Of a stretch of 10,039 nt of DNA, positions 1 through 7,460 are shown in pieces. The notes beneath the pieces were generated by a model. The model was given only the letters and a program-made list of their open reading frames with translations, made no database searches and was not told the DNA's origin. The DNA lies in the NCBI GenBank assembly GCA_033297075.1, contig MU858453.1, positions 1 through 10,039 of the forward strand, given 5' to 3'. The DNA is from Rhypophila decipiens. Its lineage: Eukaryota > Ascomycota > Sordariomycetes > Sordariales > Naviculisporaceae. The position numbers and the translations under genes are program-made. How positions within the stretch are numbered: position 1 is the stretch's first letter; each line of letters opens with the position of its first letter.

Positions 1-1
1 C

Positions 2-274
2 AAGAACACAACACAACCCGAGATGACACAAGCCGGATTCAATCTGCCACCAGCAGATGATACGATAGAAATACCATCCGGTGGCAATTTTCCACTAACT
101 ACTACCGATCACGAAGATTCCGCACTCAACTCAACGTTGCAGCTGAGCTCTGACAATGTAACACGACCCCATCGCAACCGGCATCCTCCCCGAAAATTTG
201 ACGATTACGCGTTTCAGAATATGTGTCTGGATATCATGACTTTATTCACTCTGCTTACATATGACATTAAATAA
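2..274 (+). CDS. 3' end of an ORF open at the window edge; possible LTR-retrotransposon polyprotein tail
   Basis: The frame is open from base 2 to a TAA at 272-274, so the ORF may begin outside the window; the first ATG inside is at 23, giving 83 residues. The protein is polar, acidic and rich in Ser, Thr and Asp for about 45 residues, then has a short basic, proline-rich stretch (RPHRNRHPPRKFDDYAF, about residues 48-64) and a hydrophobic end. Basic R-x-R-x-x-PP-x-[RK]-[FY] stretches followed by acidic and aromatic residues are common in LTR-retrotransposon polyproteins, in the linker before reverse transcriptase of Copia types or at the Pol C-terminus of Gypsy types. No protease, integrase or RT motif lies in view, and no polypurine tract or LTR can be recognised downstream. 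It could instead be an unrelated hypothetical protein or a chance ORF. Confidence 0.3.
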   Translation, partial: KNTTQPEMTQAGFNLPPADDTIEIPSGGNFPLTTTDHEDSALNSTLQLSSDNVTRPHRNRHPPRKFDDYAFQNMCLDIMTLFTLLTYDIK

Positions 275-891
275 AATCATTCTCTGATCTTATTTTTTGA
301 TCTTGTTCTCTGATCTATTACAATGATCCTTTCCCAGATACCTCCTCTTCCATAAACCCCTGTCAAGCAGCTCTTTTTAAGCGCTAGAAAGCAGTAAGTC
401 ACCTGGGACCTCTGAACCCCTCACTAATGTAAGCCACCAAAACCTAGCCTTTCACCATATCCTCTCTCACGAATAGTTACCATCAAACACAGCTTTGTCC
501 TTGGAATGCAATTGATGATTAGCTGTGGCATCTGTCTTCGTTCCCTTGCGGTTTGCGTCTCCTGTGCCTTGAGGAACGAAAGGATCTTAGAGGACGTGCA
601 GAAAAGCCCTTACCCCTCGAACTTGCCCCACATTTAGTCCTGCTAAATTTGGCCCCCAATCTGTATTCGTTCCTCAAGGCTCTTTAGGCAAACCGCTTGC
701 GGTTTGCGTCTCCTCGTTGCCAACACACTAAGTTAGTCTTATCGATAAAGCGTACATGTAGTCACGTGGCCCACTCCATGAGCTTTTTGGGGACATCCGA
801 GTCGCGTCTTGAGGTGTCACCGTCAACATTGCGATTTTTTCCCACGCTCCTCCCCACACAAACTCGATTCCTGATCGGGCCTCGGATCCCA
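275..891. other. Non-coding stretch upstream of the first 2EXR gene
   Basis: No ORF with protein-like composition was found on either strand. Near the start a short direct repeat, ttctctgatct, occurs at 280-290 and 306-316. The middle (about 317-536) shows nothing recognisable. The right part holds the repeat cluster annotated at 537-714. From about 830 to 890 the + strand is pyrimidine-rich, which fits a fungal promoter or leader for the gene starting at 892. Confidence 0.5.
537..714. repeat. Cluster of direct and inverted short repeats
   Basis: A 19-bp sequence (cttgcggtttgcgtctcct) occurs identically at 545-563 and 696-714. A 15-bp sequence at 566-580 (gccttgaggaacgaa) is the exact reverse complement of 666-680. 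The octamer ttcgttcc precedes both units (537-544 and 666-673), so the second unit looks like the first with about 22 bp inserted. Part of that insert pairs with the repeat itself to make a perfect 9-bp stem with a 2-nt loop at 688-707. This could be the remains of a small transposable element or a rearranged tandem duplication. No target-site duplication or coding capacity was found. Confidence 0.7.
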
Positions 892-1830
892 ATGAATCAC
901 CATTGCTATCCCCAATCCCCAAGGGAGTTTTCTCACCTGACTGAACCCACCATTCCGGCCGTATCATCTCAAGGGGCGAGTCTTTTCCTCTCCAGAACTC
1001 CGCAGGAAATTCGCGATCTTATTTACAACCATGTCTTTGCAACAACCAACAACTGCTTTGGGAAGGGCAGTTTTGACGAAATCGAATCGAGTAGCCTATC
1101 GCCAAACGCCCTCGCGCTTCTTCGAATATGTCGTCAGATCAATCAAGAAATCAGGAAGAGCTGGATTCGCCAGGTCTGTTTCTTCTTCCGTGGCGTCGAC
1201 ACTATGCACCTCAAGCTCGCCCATGTTCCTGAGAGCCTAGTCTCCCAGATACGATACATGTGTGTCCGAGAGAAACAAGTCGCGCCGTTCCTCAGAGCCT
1301 CCTCTCCCTCTATTTGTGACGCTCTGGCAGCCATTCCGGCTTTGAGATTGGATTTGCTGTTCGTGCTTGGCTTTTTCAACGAGATTGCGGATTTGGACAA
1401 TCTAAACCCGTTGATAAACGAGTCGGATGGGTGGAGAGAGTTGCGCTATCTCACGCATGGCGCAAATTATATGTTCCAACACGGGCCACCTTTCCAACAT
1501 GTGGTGCCCCCGCCTGCAATTTGGCAGGAGACTCTGATGAGACGAGATGAGCCGGGCTCAGAGTCCTCCGTGGTCTTGTATCGACACCCAACGCGCAAAT
1601 TTCCGAAGCCGTGGTTGAGCCAAAGTCTCAGTATAGGGAGGCCGTGGTTAAAGCAAAGTCTCAGTATAGAATCCTCTGGCTGGCGGGAGGTTGTTCGATA
1701 TGATGATTTCATCGATGACAATATAGACTGCCCAGTGGCGATTGTCGCCAAGAAAAAGCCTGTCCCGGCATCACGCACCGCGGATTTCCAGAGAAGAGAA
1801 GCAATCAGAATAGACGATCTGATATCATGA
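892..1830 (+). CDS. 2EXR-type (F-box-like) fungal protein, probably disrupted at its C-terminus
   Basis: Single-exon ORF of 312 residues from the ATG at 892. The frame is open further upstream and another ATG lies at 778 (350 residues), but the added N-terminus looks non-conserved and neither start context is strong. Residues 33-48 (LSRTPQEIRDLIYNHV) have the F-box-like L-x-x-x-P-x-E-I-R-x-x-I pattern of the fungal 2EXR family. The block around 70-127 aligns closely with the second such protein in this window (gene at 8339), although the second E-x-R triplet here is Q-I-R (119-121). The match continues through DGWRELRYLTHGANYMF and a conserved V-x-Y-R. Residues 240-261 are an 11-residue tandem duplication. 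The stop at 1828 comes earlier than in the paralogue, and similarity continues in another frame. No enzymatic function is known to me for this family; a protein-interaction role is only a guess from its F-box-like start. Confidence 0.75.
   Translation: MNHHCYPQSPREFSHLTEPTIPAVSSQGASLFLSRTPQEIRDLIYNHVFATTNNCFGKGSFDEIESSSLSPNALALLRICRQINQEIRKSWIRQVCFFFRGVDTMHLKLAHVPESLVSQIRYMCVREKQVAPFLRASSPSICDALAAIPALRLDLLFVLGFFNEIADLDNLNPLINESDGWRELRYLTHGANYMFQHGPPFQHVVPPPAIWQETLMRRDEPGSESSVVLYRHPTRKFPKPWLSQSLSIGRPWLKQSLSIESSGWREVVRYDDFIDDNIDCPVAIVAKKKPVPASRTADFQRREAIRIDDLIS
1609..1674 (+). repeat. 33-bp in-frame tandem duplication within the 2EXR gene
   Basis: Two adjacent 33-bp units (1609-1641 and 1642-1674) encode PWLSQSLSIGR and PWLKQSLSIES. 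Within the first 27 bases only three differ. The paralogue at 8339 has nothing similar at the corresponding place, so the duplication probably arose in this copy. Confidence 0.85.
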
Positions 1831-2018
1831 AGAAGAGGGAAGAACAGCAGAATGTGTTGCTGCCATGTTTCGGCTCTCCGAGGCGTTATCTGGGTATGTG
1901 GAAGATTTCGTGGTGCCTAGCACACGGTCATCAGTCTTGGACTCGAGGTGCAATGTTTGCGCGTGATGATCTCTATTCAGGGGCTGCTCTTCTGTCTCGT
2001 ATCAATCTCCAGCATTAA
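1827..2018 (+). pseudogene. Probable frameshifted C-terminal continuation of the 2EXR gene
   Basis: This frame overlaps the upstream stop (ATGA at 1827-1830) and stays open for 63 codons. Its start, MKKREEQQ, followed about ten residues later by SPRRYLGMW, resembles the C-terminal region of the paralogue (DMREEARGQ..., then DPAKRLPYW) in order and approximate spacing. A true fungal gene starting on a stop-overlapping ATG is unlikely, so I read it as the out-of-frame remainder of the 892-1830 gene after a small indel. Similarity beyond about codon 28 is not convincing. Alternatives are a chance ORF or an unrecognised intron near 1800-1830. Confidence 0.4.
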
Positions 2019-2114
2019 AAAATACATCACTTCAACCATATCAGCAAAGAGCCTTCCAGCACCGCTCCCCCCTAAGAAGCCTCCGACAAAGGAGACCTAA
2101 CTATCATCGTTCAT

Positions 2115-2867
2115 CTAGCCACTGCCAGGATAAACAGTCTTTTCAAGCGGCCCAACCTCGCCGCCCGTCTTACTAACCCACCAATTCAAGCACGCCTTGC
2201 CTCCTCTAACACGCTCATATTCCTCGGCACTGGCATAAAACCTGGCCCCCTTCATGCGCTTCAGAATCTCCACCTTTTCGCTCATATCCCGCGCCATCTG
2301 GACCTGCGCCGCGTCCTCGGGCACTTGATTGTTCACCTCCACCTGCCCGTTATACATGTCCGTGTCGTACTCGACTATCCACAGCCCGGCTTCCAGACCC
2401 GACGGGTACGCAACGCTCACCCACCGCCTCTCCATCAGCGTCGGCTTCGGCTCCGGCTGCTCTGCCGATCGCAAATCCTTAAGAGTATCTTCATCGGCGT
2501 AATCCCCCGCCTCACCGATAAAGCCCCATCGCGCATGACTATCAAACCACTTGGCACCGAGTGCCAACAGGCTCTGACAAAAGAGGTCTTCACGTTCTTG
2601 GTCCCTGTCGCGGAATAGGGGCGGATCGATTGGATCCAGACCGAGAAAGGCGAAATCGACTGCGCACACTCGGGGCAAGACAATCACGCCGCCGCGGGAG
2701 GGCCAGCCCCATACATCGACTCGGTCGGGGTTGGGAAAGTTGAGTCGCGTGGTGGGCGGGAAGTGCCGGGGGGGCCGTTGCGAGGGTTGCCATTGACCCA
2801 ACTGCCCTCTCTGGGCGCAGGGTCGATCATCTTCGCCTTCCCTGGCACTTGGTTTGGTTCGGGCCAT
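2115..2867 (-). CDS. Hypothetical fungal protein with two diverged copies of a V-x-x-x-x-P-S module
   Basis: The ORF encodes 250 residues from an ATG in a good context (aacATGg) and has no intron. I do not recognise a named family. The first 45 residues are basic, polar and Pro/Gln-rich, probably disordered. Residues 49-110 and 148-213 look like two copies of one module: V-x-V or V-S-V, then W-P-S or Y-P-S, a Gly-rich turn, a hydrophobic strand (GVIVL, GLWIV), an acidic loop, a charged helix (EREDLFCQSLLALGAK, MSEKVEILKRMKGAR) and a final GA[KR]-[WF]-[FY]-x-S. The order suggests a small alpha/beta fold. There is no signal peptide or membrane segment, so it is probably soluble. It is convergent with the 2EXR gene and divergent from the P450 gene. 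No enzymatic residues can be named; its function is unknown. Confidence 0.72.
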   Translation of the reverse strand: MARTKPSAREGEDDRPCAQRGQLGQWQPSQRPPRHFPPTTRLNFPNPDRVDVWGWPSRGGVIVLPRVCAVDFAFLGLDPIDPPLFRDRDQEREDLFCQSLLALGAKWFDSHARWGFIGEAGDYADEDTLKDLRSAEQPEPKPTLMERRWVSVAYPSGLEAGLWIVEYDTDMYNGQVEVNNQVPEDAAQVQMARDMSEKVEILKRMKGARFYASAEEYERVRGGKACLNWWVSKTGGEVGPLEKTVYPGSG

Positions 2868-3876
2868 GTTTAGATCTGGGTTTTTGGATTTTTGGATTCT
2901 AGTGGCTGTGTCTGTTAGTGCAAGGGTAACTGAAGAAACTCAGTATTCAAGGGGTTCCTTCCGCCTTTACTCCTTTCAAAAAAATTTAAAAAGAATTTAA
3001 ACAAAACAGTGGCAAATGTGCTTCTCTGGACTGTGCATCATGCTATGGACTTGTCGTGTTGGGCCGTTGGCTGAGGCTTCTCGGGCGAGACCCTTGTTCG
3101 TGTTCGTATCCGTCGAGGTGTAAGAGTGTTGACACTTGGCGGGCGGATGCGGAGCGGGAATTGGGCATTGGCGACTGTTCTCGGTCTTTACGGGTTACGG
3201 ATAGGGCTTGTGGTTGGTTCTTTTAGCCAAAATGTCTGTGTTGTCGGTGATTATGCATGCAGAATCCTTGCCTGCCCAACAGCGCGGAGCTTCGGATCAT
3301 GTACAGTAAATTGATATCTGTGAAGCTGAGCTGCTGGTCGGGGCAGGGATTTGGCCAACTCTTGCACAGCTCATTCCTGCCAAAGTTTTGTATGCATCAT
3401 GCAGTCAGAATATGTATGATGGTATCTGTCGATACTAGACAATGGTGGTAGGTGGTAACAACCGTTCCCCTACCCATTGCGGAAATAGGTACTCCAAGAT
3501 CCTCAGTGATGGTGTGCCACTGCGGGCACGGATACATGTAAAGTACGACGGAAAGTGAGACAGACGGCGGCAAAATGACCAATGAGAGACTGCCCCTTCC
3601 TGTATCCTCCCTCTTTCCAGGGCCGTTTACCGTACCTTGCCGTACCATCTCTAGTGCTGACGGATCCTTTGTCCAGGCAAAACAGCAATCCATTGGACGG
3701 GTTGTTGCCATGCCGCCGCCGCCCCCAAATTTGTAATGCGGTGAGACGCTTTAAAACTTCAACGGCTGGCCATACTACGCGTCCCACCTCTCCGTCTTCA
3801 ATCCTCTGTCTCGAAACTCTTCAGACGATTGATTCTACCACCGTCGGTGTCACGTCTCACCAGCCGCGATATCACA
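2868..3876. promoter_or_regulatory. Divergent intergenic region between the hypothetical gene and the P450 gene
   Basis: About 1 kb lies between two divergent starts. Next to the minus-strand gene is an AT-rich block (about 2978-3005, tttaaa and poly-A/T runs) that could serve its promoter. On the P450 side a CCAAT box lies at 3579-3583, another on the minus strand at 3692-3696, and a TATA-like tttaaaac around 3750, followed by a CT-rich leader just before the ATG. The related decamers taccgtacct and tgccgtacca lie close together around 3630-3647. ORFs inside (for example 3126-3314 +, 3397-3711 -) have no protein-like features and I do not call them genes. The middle, 3010-3560, holds nothing else I can recognise. 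Confidence 0.45.
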
Positions 3877-5546
3877 ATGTCCTCCTATGTTGGCGACCAA
3901 ACGCTGCTCCTCGCCGCCCTGGCTGGAGGTGCAGCACTAATCTTCCTCCTCGCTCAGAAGCTTTCCGGTCATGATCCTCGCGAGCCTCCTCTTGCACGGC
4001 CTTCTATTCCCATCATCGGGCACCTTGTTGGAATGGCGCGCCAGGGGTTCAACTACCCTGTTGACTTGTGGTAGGACACTATCCCACGAAGGGCGCTGAA
4101 CAAAGTGGCTCACCTACTCTCTGTAGCCGAAAAATGAACTCGCCATCCGTCTACACGATGAATCTCGCAGGCCAAAAGATGTATGTCGCCACGAAGCCAG
4201 ACCTCATCCAGACGGTTCAGAAACAGCCCAAGATCCTAGCCTTCGAACCTATCGCAGCAAAGTTCAGCAACGTGGTGTGTGGGGTGGGCAAGGAGGCGGG
4301 AGACGCCATGCACAGAAACATCTTTGGCGATGAGCCAGGACCAAGCCTCTTCGTTGCCTGGCACAAGCTCACGTACGAGGCCTTGAGACCAGGTCCCGGC
4401 CTTGACGCTCTGAACAGGATCATGATAAAGAACGTCGCCGAGTCCCTCGACAAGATAGCCCCAGCCAATGCCAGAGACCACCGCACGATCGGCATGACTT
4501 CCTGGCTCCGGGATACCATCACCCAAGCGACTACCCGGGCCGTCTACGGACCCAACAATCCGTTCGAAGATCCGGCCATCGCCGAGGCGTTCTGGGAGTT
4601 TGAAGCTGGCTTCATGGCAATCGTCGCCAACGTGCTTCCGGCCATCACTGCGCGCAAAGCACTCGCGGCGCGAGACAAGGTCGCAAACGCCATCGAAGCC
4701 TACTATCGCAACGGCGGCATTGACGGGGCCTCTGGGGTCACCAAGGCCAGATACACGACCGGGTTGGACAGCAATATCCCTCTTTGCGACATTGCCCAGT
4801 TTGAGGTTGGCGGGACCATCGCCGTCCTGGTCAACACCACACCAGCCACCTTTTGGACGTTGTTTATGCTCCACGCGCATCCTGGTTTACGCGATCATGT
4901 TCGGAAAGAAATCGACGCTTGTACACTGACATCAATCTCCAAAGGCCCATATGGGTCAGAAGTCATCACAAAGACAGTCGAAATCACCAGCCTAAAGTCC
5001 ACGTGCCCCTTACTGCTCTCCGCCTACCAAGAAACCCTGCGGTACAAATCTATGGGAACCTCCGTACGCGAGGTCGTCCAAGATACCAAGCTGGACGGGT
5101 ATCTACTCAAGAAAGGCGCCATGCTCCAAATGCCCACGAGAATCATCCATACTGACGAGTCGGTCTGGGGTCCCACAGTGATGGAGTATAACCCCCGACG
5201 GTTCCTTCCCGAAGAGAAAGCCAATCGGCCCAAGGATTTCTGTTTCAGGAGTTTTGGTGGAGGAAAGACGCTTTGTCCGGGGCGCCACTTTGCTACGAAT
5301 GAGGTCCTCGCTGTTGTGGCTGTTTTCTTGTCAAGGTTTGATATGCAGCCTGTTGATGAAGCAAAGGGCTGGGAGGAGCCGACTGCCTTTAATACTAATG
5401 TTGCGTCTGTTATGATGGAGCCTGATGTCGACTTTAAGGTTAAGATTAAGCTGCGGGAGGGCTTTGAGAACGTCAAATGGGATGTACGGTTGGATGGTGG
5501 GGATAAAGTGTTTGCTATGGTTACGGAGGATATCGCCGAGGCTTGA
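3877..5546 (+). CDS. Cytochrome P450 monooxygenase, CYP7/CYP8-like (one intron)
   Basis: Exons 3877-4070 and 4127-5546 join in phase to give 537 residues, a normal fungal P450 length. Residues 9-25 form a hydrophobic N-terminal anchor, followed by a Pro-rich hinge (RPSIPIIGH), as in ER-bound enzymes that face the cytosol and take electrons from P450 reductase. Conserved parts: I-helix VNTTPATFW at 300-308, ExxR as ETLR at 367-370, PRRF at 421-424, and the haem loop SFGGGKTLCPGR with ligand Cys448. The I-helix lacks the usual (A/G)GxDT and instead has the N-T-x-P-A-x-F-W form of the CYP7/CYP8 sterol-hydroxylase and prostacyclin-synthase group. Many fungal P450s share this, so the substrate (steroid, terpenoid or polyketide) cannot be inferred. 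No synthase or transporter lies beside it, so a secondary-metabolite role is unproven. The gene appears intact. Confidence 0.95.
4071..4126 (+). other. Intron in the P450 gene (56 nt)
   Basis: The donor is GTAGGA and the acceptor TGTAG; CTGAA and CTCAC sequences lie at plausible branch distances. Without splicing, the frame of the membrane anchor stops at once (TAG at 4072-4074). With splicing, a split Cys codon joins the IGHLVGM...NYPVDL segment to the NSPSVYTMNLAGQKMYV beta-strand region in the order expected for a P450. Confidence 0.88.
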
Positions 5547-5917
5547 TCAGCATAGTTTGGATATCAGTGGGTAGAATCTTGTGGAGAGTCAATTTTTTGG
5601 ATGTTATCAAACATAGCTTGGTTGGAGAAAGGGATAAGTTAGACAATCAAAATACTGGACAAGATTTACATATCCCACAAACCAAACTTGATTGACTACT
5701 ACGTTAAGGACTCACACACAGCGACACAACATGGTACTGTGTCTGATTGTTTACTGACGATCGTCATGTGGGAACGTCAAAGCATAACGCATCCCCTTTA
5801 CTAGAGAAAAATTAGAACACTGGACACCTGGAGGCTAGCCACAACCTTCCGGATCGTCTCAACCAAGTTGTGTGTGTGCCATTGCTAACGTGAATGCCCC
5901 TGAGTCTGGCAAGCACA
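5547..5917. other. P450 3' flank, no gene seen
   Basis: This AT-richer stretch runs from the P450 stop to the foldback element. It must hold the P450 3' UTR and polyadenylation site, but there is no exact AATAAA signal. No protein-like ORF, RNA gene or strong repeat was found. Confidence 0.5.
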
Positions 5918-6065
5918 TGTGAGGATCGTATAGAGGAACAACCACCCTATACACCCTCATACGTACTATACATACCATTTACTTGATTGGATCTTCCAAT
6001 CAAGTCTAGTTGCTCTTTTGAGCTAATTATGTTACGTAGTGGTGTTGTATGTCACGATCGTTACA
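5918..6065 (+). repeat. Left terminal inverted repeat of the foldback element
   Basis: This arm of 148 bp pairs with 6373-6516. It contains a nested perfect 11-bp hairpin at 5981-6005 (acttgattgga / tccaatcaagt with a 3-nt loop). Confidence 0.88.
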
Positions 6066-6372
6066 GCACACACCCAAGCTACACAATGAAGTACGTGAAG
6101 AAAATATTCCTGGCCCTCAGCGAACGTTTCACACCCGCCCAATGCTCAGCCCCTTGTATTTACCTCTCCGGTTTACAGGACAAGATTGCTAAGGATAAGC
6201 TCCGTTGACACGAAGTAACATCCTTTCACTCAATGATTGTTGTACTGCCAGCTAGGCATTGCTCCGGACGAGCTCAAGCGATTGACTTGGTCAGGGAACC
6301 GTCTAAGGAGATCCTGACATCGATGTTAGGGCCAAAGAGTCAATATCTTCCATTGTTCGCTGGGGTTATAGG

Positions 6373-6516
6373 TGTAACGATCGTGACATACCACACCACT
6401 ACGTAACATAGCCCAAAAGAGCAACTATACTAGATTGGAAGCTTCCAAGCTAGTAATGGTATGTATAGTACGTATGAGGGTGTATAGGGTGGTTGTTCCT
6501 CTATACGATCCTCACA
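6373..6516 (-). repeat. Right terminal inverted repeat of the foldback element
   Basis: This arm of 144 bp is the reverse complement of 5918-6065. Its nested hairpin at 6429-6454 pairs 12 of 13 positions and contains the palindrome ttggaagcttccaa. Confidence 0.88.
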
Positions 6517-7012
6517 AGAGGCACTAAAAGCTATAATATAGGATCTACAGAGCTTTAATAAAATCACTCAATAGTTTCGGGGTTACTATAAGGGGCAGTC
6601 TTCCGTAAAGTCGTGGATATATTGTTCACTCATTCGGCCAGTCCATCGCGTCTCTAGTCGCGCTCTTAAAGGGCCCTACTCCATGTTTTACGTCCCCGAA
6701 CGTAATTCTTATTTTATTCTACTAGCTCACTATTAACTTACAATGAGAACTCTAGACATTGTAATAGCAGAGAGCCCCCGGTCCGTGGCTGGTTGAAGGA
6801 TGACCCCACAAGAGCTTAGAGAATCGAAGCTGTGGTCCCATCATTGGGCCTTACGGACGTATCCGAGGTTCCTTTCCACCCAACACGTGCTAGCGCGTCG
6901 GGGAGGACACCTTGCGTGTTGATCCCGGTCATCGATGACACCAAGGTTAATATGCTCGAGTCATTGTTTACTGTGGTACCTTTCGAATGCTCAGATGACT
7001 AGGTCGAAAGGC
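6517..7012. other. Intergenic stretch after the foldback element, no gene seen
   Basis: AT-rich sequence grades into mixed composition. No ORF of protein-like composition was found on either strand. One perfect 8-bp inverted repeat (ttacaatg / cattgtaa, 11-nt loop) lies at 6738-6764. The stretch could be decayed transposon sequence, but no recognisable terminus or motif supports that. Confidence 0.45.
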
Positions 7013-7460
7013 AGGGGACGAGGGCCCCTCAGCAGCGGCAGTGCCTGGCCCGTGGCCCATCCCTCATCTCTGCGGGAAATTTCTTAACCGCCCCGAAGAA
7101 ACCCCTGCCAGCCGCGGCGAGAGCCGGCTGATACACCCCTGCAAAATGACGTTCATCGGTCCCGAAGATCTGGATGGTGGAGACAGCAACAGCCGGAGCC
7201 GTGGGGCCCCGCTTGTTCAACCTACCTTCGAGGCTGGCCCCCCTGCAAAAAACACCCCGACAATAGCCTCCCCCTGAGCTGTTGACCCCTCCATGCACAA
7301 CTTGGGTGGAAAAAAAAGCGACAGGGGGGTGACGACAGGACTCTGCGATGAAAATATCTCGACGTCTGCGGGCACCTTGACGGCTCTTTGCAGCCAGGTA
7401 GTGAAGCTAGGTACCTTCGGCAGAAGTTTCTGCCCCTGACCACCCCTCTATAAATAAATC
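7013..7460 (+). promoter_or_regulatory. Promoter with repeated CCCCT/AGGGG (STRE-like) motifs, an HSE-like palindrome and a TATA box
   Basis: The stress-response-element core CCCCT, or its complement AGGGG, occurs at 7013, 7025, 7102, 7136, 7271, 7286, 7323, 7433 and 7443. A near-perfect palindrome, ggcagaagtttctgcc (7419-7434), contains AGAAnnTTCT, the head-to-head heat-shock-element core. A TATA box (tataaataaat) follows at 7449-7459. This order of binding sites, TATA and CT-rich leader fits a fungal RNA polymerase II promoter reading rightward. In yeast such motifs bind Msn2/4 and Hsf1; whether the orthologues act here is inference. Confidence 0.55.

Larger units (their letters stand above)
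5918..6516. mobile_element. ~600-bp foldback / MITE-like element with long terminal inverted repeats
   Basis: The arms 5918-6065 and 6373-6516 are near-perfect reverse complements. The outermost 62 bp (5918-5979 and 6455-6516, starting tgtgaggatcg) match exactly; inside them the arms differ by a few substitutions and small gaps. Weaker complementarity continues inward: acaatgaag and tggccctcagcga on the left pair with acaatggaag and tggccctaacatcga read on the other strand of the right side. Nearly the whole element can therefore fold back, leaving a unique centre of roughly 200 bp. It has no credible transposase ORF (the 73-codon frame at 5987-6208 lies partly in the arm and lacks an ATG start), so it is non-autonomous. 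Long TIRs suit Mutator-like or foldback elements, but I could not find a target-site duplication, so the superfamily is open. Confidence 0.88.

Noticed and set aside
3397..3711. 104-codon minus-strand frame in the P450 promoter
   Set aside because: No family resemblance, and it covers the CCAAT boxes and promoter of the opposite gene; best explained as chance.
3582..3974. 130-codon + strand frame overlapping the start of the P450 gene
   Set aside because: It overlaps the P450 membrane-anchor exon in another frame and has basic, Pro/Ser-rich composition typical of a shadow frame over CT-rich promoter DNA.
4236..4880. 214-codon minus-strand frame antisense to the P450
   Set aside because: Long only because the P450 coding strand is GC-biased at third positions; the P450 motifs on the other strand are unambiguous.
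3877..5546. Secondary-metabolite gene cluster
   Set aside because: Only one tailoring-type enzyme is present, with no synthase, transporter or pathway regulator in the window.
5987..6208. 73-codon frame inside the foldback element
   Set aside because: It starts at TTG, lies largely within the left inverted arm and has no transposase-like motif; it is a by-product of the repeat sequence.
5908..6525. Target-site duplication around the foldback element
   Set aside because: The flanks gcaagcaca and agaggcact share only a displaced near-match (aagcac / aggcac), not in register, so I do not claim a duplication.
7041..7277. Overlapping frames on both strands of the GC-rich block before the TATA box
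   Set aside because: They lack ATG starts where needed and lie in a promoter-like region rich in CCCCT motifs; composition explains their openness.
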